From contig JBOGIF010000176.1 of NCBI GenBank assembly GCA_050742415.1, forward strand, positions 1-29,358: DNA of 29,358 nucleotides, read 5' to 3'. Under the pieces are notes generated by a model. That model worked only from the letters and a program-made list of their open reading frames with translations. It had not been told where the DNA came from and ran no database searches. Below, piece after piece: positions 24,416 to 29,358 of the stretch. The stretch is from JBOGIF01 sp050742415. Its GTDB lineage: Bacteria > Actinomycetota > Acidimicrobiia > Acidimicrobiales > AC-14. Position 1 is the stretch's first letter. Every line of letters begins with the position of its first letter. The translations under genes and the position numbers were made by a program.

Positions 24416-24437
24416 GACCCTATCAGAAAGCAGGGTC
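24416..24437. promoter_or_regulatory. inverted repeat between HTH gene and Clp N-domain gene
   Basis: GACCCT (24416-24421) and AGGGTC (24432-24437) are perfect 6-base arms ten bases apart in a 47-base divergent gap. A TTGACA follows at 24438-24443. A one-turn-plus spacing suits a dimeric regulator such as the adjacent coiled-coil protein. Confidence 0.45.
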
Positions 24438-24454
24438 TTGACAGAGGTACGACA

Positions 24455-25777
24455 ATGTCGACCATGTTCGAACGATTCACGGACCGGGCCAGGCGGGTGG
24501 TGGTGAGCGCGCAGGAGGAGTCGCGAAAGCTCGGCCACAACTACATCGGCACCGAGCACATCCTTCTCGGCCTGCTCAGAGAGGGCGAAGGCCTTGCCGC
24601 CAATGCCTTGGAGAGCCTCGGGATCTCTCTCGATTCGGTGAGGGAAGAGGTCACCAAGGTGGTGGGCGTTGGGAAAGCCGCACCGGCGGGCCACATCCCG
24701 TTCACCCCTCGCGCCAAGAAGGTGCTGGAGCTGTCCTTGCGGGAGGCCCTGGCGCTCGGCCACAACTACATCGGCACCGAGCACATCCTGTTGGGGCTCA
24801 TCCGTGAGGGCCAGGGGCTGGCCGCCGAGGTGCTGGTGAAGCAAGGCGCCGATCTGGCCCGGGCCCGGCAGCTCGTGATCCAGCTGCTCGCTGGCGTGGG
24901 CGCGCGCAGCACCCCTACTGGATACGCCATGCCCTCGGCCATGACGCCGGCGGCGGCGCGCGCCGTCGACTCCGCCCGCGGCATGGCGGGCACACAGGCG
25001 GTGGGCTCCCAGCAGGTCCTGCTCGGGTTGCTCGCCGACGAGAACAGCCTGGCCGCCCGGGCGCTCGCCACCCTGGGCGTTTCGCGCGACCAGGTCGACG
25101 CCGCGCTGGCCAGCCTCGACCCGTCGGGAAGCTCCGACGAGATGCCCGAGGAAGCGGGTGCTCGGCGCACCCGGTTGCAGGTGCTGGGCGACATCGTCTC
25201 GGTGCATCTACAGGAAGCCGATCTGGCCGGCCGCCTGAGGTCGCTCGGCACCCGCCTCCGTTCTGGCGGCGGCGGAGAGGACTGGGTGCTTTCGGGCGCC
25301 GACCCGACGGCCAAAGGGTTTCCCCGGCTGTGGAAGGCGATTCAGCCCGCCCTCAACGACCTGTGCCGCCAGTTGGAGGAGGAGCCCCTGGTGGAGGCGG
25401 TGATCGCCTCCCACAGCCGGTCCGGACGGATCGGCGTGAGTCGCGCCAACGCGGGCTACACGGTTTCGAGCCGGCCCGAAGGCCTCGTCGGTCGTCTCGA
25501 AGTCCCCAAGGGGGCGGACCCAGCGGCGGTGAGGGAGTGCATCCGGCGCTTCCTGGGCGACAGTGCCCCCGCCGGTCCCAGGCACGAGACCGAGCCGTCG
25601 TTCAGCGACCTGGTGGTCGCCGCCCGGCCCGGGGAGGGCGACGACCCAGGACCGGCCAGATCATGGACGGTCGCCGACGTGCACTACGGGACCGGGCCCG
25701 ACGAGTCCGCCCGCACGCCGCTGTCGCAGCTGGTCGCGTTCGCCATGGCCGATCTGGAGGACAGCGCCTCGGCGTGA
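24455..25777 (+). CDS. free-standing Clp N-domain protein with three repeats
   Basis: The 440-residue protein looks like the start of ClpC (MSTMFERFTDRARRVVVSAQ) but has no AAA+ domain. Three Clp_N half-repeats are visible: 4-70 (LGHNYIGTEHILLGLLREGE), 82-147 (LGHNYIGTEHILLGLIREGQ) and a diverged third at 163-222 (SQQVLLGLLADENSLAARAL). Residues 235-440 are of no family I recognise. A helical part (LGDIVSVHLQEADLAGRL, LWKAIQPALNDLCRQLEEEP) is followed by a small sheet and a low-complexity tail. Clp N domains bind adaptors and substrates such as phospho-arginine proteins, so a decoy, adaptor or substrate-delivery role is possible but inferred. The start is ATG 24455 with weak GAGG; ATG 24464 is an alternative. 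Confidence 0.85.
   Translation: MSTMFERFTDRARRVVVSAQEESRKLGHNYIGTEHILLGLLREGEGLAANALESLGISLDSVREEVTKVVGVGKAAPAGHIPFTPRAKKVLELSLREALALGHNYIGTEHILLGLIREGQGLAAEVLVKQGADLARARQLVIQLLAGVGARSTPTGYAMPSAMTPAAARAVDSARGMAGTQAVGSQQVLLGLLADENSLAARALATLGVSRDQVDAALASLDPSGSSDEMPEEAGARRTRLQVLGDIVSVHLQEADLAGRLRSLGTRLRSGGGGEDWVLSGADPTAKGFPRLWKAIQPALNDLCRQLEEEPLVEAVIASHSRSGRIGVSRANAGYTVSSRPEGLVGRLEVPKGADPAAVRECIRRFLGDSAPAGPRHETEPSFSDLVVAARPGEGDDPGPARSWTVADVHYGTGPDESARTPLSQLVAFAMADLEDSASA
24530..24789 (+). repeat. exact 35-base direct repeat inside the Clp_N gene
   Basis: The same 35 bases occur at 24530-24564 and 24755-24789, 225 bases (75 codons) apart and in frame. They encode the core of Clp_N repeats 1 and 2 (LGHNYIGTEHIL). 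Identity down to silent positions points to recent duplication or gene conversion between the repeats. Confidence 0.9.
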
Positions 25778-25802
25778 AGGTGAGCGGCGGGGACGAGCCT
25801 GC

Positions 25803-26555
25803 TCAGCGGTGCTCGGGGTTGGGGAAGTCGAAGCGGCAACCGGCGTCCCACGCCGACCGTTGGTTGCCGTGAACGGGGATGCCGCCTTCGTCGGCCAACA
25901 TGCGAGCCAGATGGAGGAGGTTCCACGTCATGAAGGTGGTGTTGCGGTTGGTGAAGTCGTTCTCGGGCCCGCCCGAGCCCGGGTCGAGGTAGGAGGGCCC
26001 GGGGCCGGCCTCGCCGATCCATCCGGCATCGGCCTGGGGCGGGATGACGTAGCCGAGGTGCTGCAGCGAGTAGAGGACGTTCATGGCGCAGTGCTTGACG
26101 CCGTCCTCGTTGCCGGTGACGAGGCAGCCGCCGACCCGGCCGTAGTACGCGTACTGGCCGGCGTCGTTGAGCAGGTGGCTGTTGCCGTAGAGGCGTTCGA
26201 TCACCCGGGTGCATACCGAGGACTTCTCGCCCAGCCAGATCGATGTGCAGAGAACGAGGATGTTGGCGGCCTGTACCTGCTCGAAGATCGCCGGCCACTC
26301 GTCGCGCTCCCAGCCGTGCTCGGTCATGTCGGGCCACACGCCCGTAGCGATGTCGTGGTCCACTGCCCGAATGAGGTCCACGGTCACGCCCTGGCGGCGC
26401 ATGATCTCCATCGAGATGTCCGCGAGGCCCTGCGTGTGGGACAGCTCGGGCGACCGCTTGAGCGTGCAGTTGACGAAAAGCGCCCGCAGGCTGGAGAAAT
26501 CCCATTGGCGCTGCTCGCACAGCGCCTCCTGCTTATCGTTGAGGGTGGTCACCAT
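25803..26555 (-). CDS. flavodoxin-fold NAD(P)H-dependent oxidoreductase
   Basis: This 250-residue protein has the flavodoxin-like FMN-reductase fold. The first strand and phosphate loop read ALFVNCTLKRSPELSHTQGL (about 25-44); the middle carries NILVLCTSIWLGEKSSVCTR (about 98-117) and YGRVGGCLVTGNEDGVKHCA, the usual FMN-contacting loops; a long tail (about 170-250) includes FTNRNTTFMTWNLLHLARML. It probably reduces flavin or quinone-like substrates in the cytoplasm. The start ATG 26555 follows AGGCAGG and overlaps the preceding gene's stop by seven bases (ATGGTGA), so it is translationally tied to the repeat protein. It converges with the Clp N-domain gene. Confidence 0.9.
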   Translation of the reverse strand: MVTTLNDKQEALCEQRQWDFSSLRALFVNCTLKRSPELSHTQGLADISMEIMRRQGVTVDLIRAVDHDIATGVWPDMTEHGWERDEWPAIFEQVQAANILVLCTSIWLGEKSSVCTRVIERLYGNSHLLNDAGQYAYYGRVGGCLVTGNEDGVKHCAMNVLYSLQHLGYVIPPQADAGWIGEAGPGPSYLDPGSGGPENDFTNRNTTFMTWNLLHLARMLADEGGIPVHGNQRSAWDAGCRFDFPNPEHR

Positions 26556-27817
26556 GCCTGCCTTTCGCTGTCCGCTCGGTCGCCGCCGCTCTGCGATGTT
26601 CGCGCGCTACCGTGCCGGCGTCGCTGCAAGGTCAGGCGGATGCCGCTACGCACGCCGCGCAGGCGGCCACGAACACTGGCGCTCATGCTTCGCAGGGAGC
26701 CAACCAGGCCAAGCCATGCCGTATGGGCCGAGCGACGAGCCGCCTGCTGAACTGCCGCCACCGTTCTCATACAGGAGCGCGCCGCCCCGACCATCGGAGA
26801 GGCGATCAGCCGGAGCAACGATGCCGCGCTACGAGCCAGCCGGCGGGTGGAACTCCTGACAGCCAGGCTGATTGCCCGACCGGCTTTCACTACGCGGGTG
26901 GTGACGGCGTGACTGCAGAGGAGCAAGGCGCCGACGACGGGCCGCAGGGCTGCGCTCAACACCCGGGATGCGAACGACGCCGCAACCCCGACATGGCCGG
27001 CCAGTGCACGGCTCGCAGCGACAAGGGCGGTACGGATACGAGCGGCAAGGAGTTGTACAAATGATCCGGCCGACCTCAGGGGCACGATGACGGTGCGGCC
27101 CACGCTCCTCGTCCACCGAGCGCCAGTCCTCATCCACCGAGCGACAGTCCGACCGAGACCGAGGATCGGCGCGGCGGCTAAACGGGTCGCGCTCCGGAGG
27201 ATCACGACAGCGCGCCGACCGGCCGCTCTGAGCGGCTGGGCCACTGTTCGGGCACCGCTGCGGACGGTGCCGGCCAAGCCGTAGGCCGCGCTCCGAACCA
27301 AGACGACGGTCCGGCGGCCGACAGCGCGAAGCGCTCGGGCTGCGTTCCTTGCCGGTTGGGCCACTACTCGCGCAACGGTGCGCGTGGCTGCCACGCCGGC
27401 TCGGAGCGCCATGCGAACAGCGACGACCGCCCGTCGCCCCGCAGCGCGGAGGGGCCGGGCGACCGCACGTATGGCCACGCGGCCCCGCCGCACGAGAAGG
27501 ACTCCGCCTGACCAAGTCCAGCGGAGCGGTCTGGCGACGGTGCGAACGGCGCTGCCGAGTGCCCGCATGCAGGGTTCGGCCGCCGCCGCCGCCCGCGCAC
27601 CAACCCCCCGGGCCAGTGCTCCGACACGACCGAGGAGCCGCGGTACTGCCCGGGAAGCTGCCTTGAGCAACTCCCAAAGCCCTACGAGAGGAAGGAGGAG
27701 CGCCCCGATGATCCATCCGAGGACGCTGACTCGGTCGGGTCGATATTCGTCGTCGGGGCCGGGCGCGGCGTCGGTGTCCGGCAGGTTGGGAGTCTTGGGC
27801 TCAACCGCCGAGGTCAT
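26549..27817 (-). CDS. repetitive Arg-rich, acid-free membrane-anchored protein
   Basis: This is a 422-residue protein of no family I know. Residues 1-29 are acidic/Pro-rich (DTDAAPGPDDEYRPDR); 31-50 form one hydrophobic helix (SVLGWIIGALLLPLVGLWEL). From residue 82 to 412 there is no Asp or Glu and one Lys, while Arg, Ala and Val dominate. A degenerate unit R-[TA]-V-A-[RQ]-P-L-R-A-A-G-R-R-A-V-V recurs at about 92, 117, 146/161, 190 and 222, then fades into amphipathic helix-like sequence with Trp, Leu and Ser. ATG 27817 was chosen for its GAAGAAGG site and 17-base overlap with the upstream gene. Many amphipathic cationic helices suggest binding to membrane, nucleic acid or polyphosphate; this is inference. 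The reading frame is open throughout, which supports a real gene. Confidence 0.7.
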   Translation of the reverse strand: MTSAVEPKTPNLPDTDAAPGPDDEYRPDRVSVLGWIIGALLLPLVGLWELLKAASRAVPRLLGRVGALARGVGARAAAAAEPCMRALGSAVRTVARPLRWTWSGGVLLVRRGRVAIRAVARPLRAAGRRAVVAVRMALRAGVAATRTVARVVAQPARNAARALRAVGRRTVVLVRSAAYGLAGTVRSGARTVAQPLRAAGRRAVVILRSATRLAAAPILGLGRTVARWMRTGARWTRSVGRTVIVPLRSAGSFVQLLAARIRTALVAASRALAGHVGVAASFASRVLSAALRPVVGALLLCSHAVTTRVVKAGRAISLAVRSSTRRLARSAASLLRLIASPMVGAARSCMRTVAAVQQAARRSAHTAWLGLVGSLRSMSASVRGRLRGVRSGIRLTLQRRRHGSARTSQSGGDRADSERQAW

Positions 27818-28565
27818 TGGGGCCTTCTTCGAGGGCCTCGGCAAGGTAGGTCATCCGTTCGAGCGACACGGGTCCGATTCGAGCATCGATCTCCTCGACC
27901 GCTTGGAGCCGGGCTTCGCGTCCGAGCCGTCGCTCCGCTTCCTCCGCTGCGGCTGCGTCGCCAGCCTCGGTTGCAGCGCGGGCACGATGATGGTGCTCGA
28001 GAGCAAGCGCCAGCCTCTCCACGGCCGTTGCCCGCTGTGCCACGTACTCCTCTTCGGCGGTTCCGTCTGGCGCGGCGCCGTCGAGAAGCGTGGCCACCTC
28101 CACCACCGCCCGATGAGCGGCGGTGAGCGCCGCCTCGGCGAACGCGCCGACGTTGGCCAGCGCTCCTGCTTCGAGTAGCCGGGCGTAGGCCGAGATCAGC
28201 TCAGCCGTGCCCGCGTGGTCGGCGACCAACGGTAGGCCGCGTGTCATCACCGCCTGGTGCCGGTGTCGCACCCTGCGTCGTTGGAGAGCTCGCCACGCTG
28301 TACGGATCGGAATGGCACAACCGAGGACAACGGCGATCCCTGCGACGACCTTGAGTGCGGCGGATGCCCCGGTGACCAGACTCCAAAGGAACAGCCCGGT
28401 GCCACCGGTGAGCAGCGCCAGGTCGAACAATCCAGGCTTCTCGTCGACATCGGGGCCGAGTAGCTCATCGACAAGCTGGTCGACACCGTCGGGTGCCCGT
28501 TCGTCTGTTGGCGGGACGATCAGCGCCCGAGGAGCCCAAGGAACAACGACGAACCGCTCGGCCAA
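27801..28565 (-). CDS. two-helix membrane protein with helical cytoplasmic domain
   Basis: The 254-residue protein begins at TTG 28565, close after GGGAGGAG. Residues 1-45 are soluble and acidic towards the end (DQLVDELLGPDVDE). Two hydrophobic helices follow at about 47-66 and 68-88 (FDLALLTGGTGLFLWSLVTG, then LKVVAGIAVVLGCAIPI), forming a hairpin. After a basic patch (RALQRRRVRHRH) the rest is Ala/Glu/Arg-rich helix (about 115-254), probably coiled coil and probably cytoplasmic by the positive-inside rule. I recognise no family. It overlaps the repeat protein gene by 17 bases and follows the SRPBCC gene by 33 bases, so the four may form one operon. Confidence 0.72.
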   Translation of the reverse strand: MAERFVVVPWAPRALIVPPTDERAPDGVDQLVDELLGPDVDEKPGLFDLALLTGGTGLFLWSLVTGASAALKVVAGIAVVLGCAIPIRTAWRALQRRRVRHRHQAVMTRGLPLVADHAGTAELISAYARLLEAGALANVGAFAEAALTAAHRAVVEVATLLDGAAPDGTAEEEYVAQRATAVERLALALEHHHRARAATEAGDAAAAEEAERRLGREARLQAVEEIDARIGPVSLERMTYLAEALEEGPNDLGG

Positions 28566-28598
28566 AGCTCCTCCCTCACGGGGCAGAGGTCCATGGTG

Positions 28599-29150
28599 TC
28601 AGCCCAGAGCCCTCGCACGCAGGGCTTCCCCCGGTGAGTCTGAGGGTCCTGCACGTACCATCGGGCCTGACCCGACGGGGGAGACCGCTGAGTAGCGGAC
28701 CGAGACGCTGTCGCGCATCCCGGCTGCCCGATGCTCTGTGGTCACGCCGTCGGTCTCGTCGAGGGTGGCGGTGTTGAGCGAGCCGGCGTCGGGGAAGCCC
28801 TCGTAGACCTCGGTGGACACGTGCGGATGCGGCGCGGCGATTACCCGGTACTCGCCGAAGCCGACCTCTATGTCGCCTTCCCGGATGACGAACCGCCACT
28901 GGCCGCCCACCTTCAGGTCGACCTCGCACACCAACCACTCCGAGGTCTCGAAGCCCCACCAGCGCTTGACGAGCTCCGGCGTGGTCAGGGCCTTGAAGAC
29001 GAGGTCGGCGGGGGCGTCGAAGACGCGGGTGATCATGATCTCGGGGTCGGACGGCAGGGTGATGACGGCCGAACCGTGACGGTTGTTGACGCGGCGGCTC
29101 GCCTCGGCGACTGCGGTGAACGCATCTGTCGTCGTTGCGCTGCGAGCCAT
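28599..29150 (-). CDS. SRPBCC (AHSA1-type) protein with eroded C-terminus
   Basis: The product has 183 residues from ATG 29150. Residues 30-130 are a good AHSA1 match: ITRVFDAPADLVFKALTTPE, LVKRWWGFETSEW, GGQWRFVIREGD, GFGEYRVIAAPHPHVSTEVY and EGFPDAGSLNTATLDETDGV. The family then expects a strand with S-x-E-x-R-D, then the S-G-M-x-x-G-M helix. Here the sequence goes straight to TEHRAAGMRDSVSVRYSAVS and ends in a Gly/Ser/Pro tail, so a stretch of about ten residues seems deleted and the last helix is lost. The start sits six bases after a strong-looking promoter with an embedded palindrome (29160-29179). An ArsR partner is not next to it within this window. Confidence 0.8.
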   Translation of the reverse strand: MARSATTTDAFTAVAEASRRVNNRHGSAVITLPSDPEIMITRVFDAPADLVFKALTTPELVKRWWGFETSEWLVCEVDLKVGGQWRFVIREGDIEVGFGEYRVIAAPHPHVSTEVYEGFPDAGSLNTATLDETDGVTTEHRAAGMRDSVSVRYSAVSPVGSGPMVRAGPSDSPGEALRARALG

Positions 29151-29156
29151 GGGCAC

Positions 29157-29184
29157 GTGATATTCCGATAGCGGAATATGTCAA
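29157..29184 (-). promoter_or_regulatory. promoter with embedded perfect palindrome, SRPBCC gene
   Basis: Minus strand: consensus TTGACA (29184-29179), 16 bases, TATCAC (29162-29157), then six bases to ATG 29150. Between and across them lies a perfect inverted repeat, arms ATATTCCG (29160-29167) and CGGAATAT (29172-29179), four bases apart. A repressor bound here would cover the core promoter. The short distance to ATG implies a leaderless transcript. Confidence 0.7.
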
Positions 29185-29242
29185 GCGGCCTTTGCACACC
29201 TGCCGCCTCCGGTCCAGGCGGCCCGCCCCGGAGCATGAGCGC

Positions 29243-29356
29243 CTAAGCCGCCCGCCGCCGTCCTACGATTCCGAGTCTGGAGAGTCCGGCTAGTCCGGGC
29301 GCGTGCGGACGCTCATCGACGAAACTGTCAACGTGGCCGTCACAATCCTTGTCGAC
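29243..29356 (-). CDS. possible 3' end of a gene beyond the right edge (partial)
   Basis: A minus-strand frame enters from the window edge and stops at TAG 29245-29243, giving 37 residues: DKDCDGHVDSFVDERPHAPG followed by a short Gly/Leu/Arg tail ending in RRRAA. The D-x-D-x-D-G spacing resembles a calcium-binding loop, and the composition is protein-like. It is too short for a family call and could be chance. The bases 29185-29242 show no gene. Confidence 0.35.
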   Translation of the reverse strand, partial: VDKDCDGHVDSFVDERPHAPGLAGLSRLGIVGRRRAA

Positions 29357-29358
29357 GC

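Noticed and set aside
24438..24443. TTGACA as the -35 of the Clp N-domain gene
   Set aside because: The start codon is only 11 bases downstream and no -10 fits before either ATG, so it was not called a promoter.
27378..28178. 266-residue plus-strand open frame across the repeat protein and membrane protein genes
   Set aside because: It is antisense to two coupled minus-strand genes with ribosome sites, and is Arg/Pro-rich with no domain; long antisense frames are expected at this G+C content.
1..29358. CRISPR arrays, tRNA/rRNA genes, insertion sequences, integrases
   Set aside because: No spaced direct repeats, tRNA-like folds, transposase or recombinase proteins were found. The repeats in the 26549-27817 gene are degenerate protein repeats, not a CRISPR.

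Overview
The window is high-G+C bacterial DNA with dense coding, many GTG starts, GTGA/ATGA stop-start overlaps and several promoters whose -10 element lies only 6 to 9 bases before the start codon (probable leaderless mRNAs). Together with the gene families (FurA-catalase pair, DUF2786, Wadjet type II, DrrAB-type ABC exporter, MMPL transporter, many VOC and SRPBCC/ArsR genes) this points to an actinobacterium. The genus cannot be told from the sequence.

Layout. 1-4412 (+): a possible gene end, a DUF2786 protein, a Fur regulator next to a monofunctional haem catalase (peroxide defence), then a VOC-fold protein followed by a decayed ArsR/AraC-like remnant. 4430-6491 (-): a three-gene unit DUF1326 - DUF2182 membrane protein - DUF1326, rich in Cys motifs and likely metal-related. 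6516-6891: gene-free apart from a weak reading frame and a candidate promoter. 6892-14973 (+): a complete four-gene Wadjet type II operon (JetA DUF2397, JetB DUF2398, JetC SMC-like ATPase, JetD TOPRIM-containing DUF2399), every junction being a 4-base GTGA overlap. Wadjet systems recognise and cleave invading plasmids by SMC loop extrusion plus the JetD nuclease. 14982-16955 (-): a small Cro/C1-type regulator behind a decayed DUF2975 membrane gene, a PPOX-fold flavin protein, and an ArsR-SRPBCC pair whose start codon sits inside a perfect inverted repeat. 16985-17446 (+): a C-terminal fragment of an AlkZ-like winged-helix protein. 17430-19879: an ABC-2 exporter pair (-) divergent from a MarR regulator (+). 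19971-23761 (-): tightly packed VOC protein - MMPL transporter - FAD amine oxidase. 24030-25777: a helix-turn-helix/coiled-coil regulator divergent from a free-standing Clp N-domain protein with three Clp_N repeats and no AAA+ module. 25803-29150 (-): SRPBCC protein, two-helix membrane protein, a strikingly repetitive Arg-rich acid-free protein and a flavodoxin-fold reductase. At the right edge a gene end on the minus strand is possible.

The clearest known system is Wadjet type II. The part that looks least described is the 25803-28565 cluster: a membrane protein, a 422-residue protein with about 330 consecutive residues lacking Asp and Glu, and a flavodoxin-like enzyme translationally coupled to it. 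No tRNA, rRNA, CRISPR array, transposase or integrase was seen.
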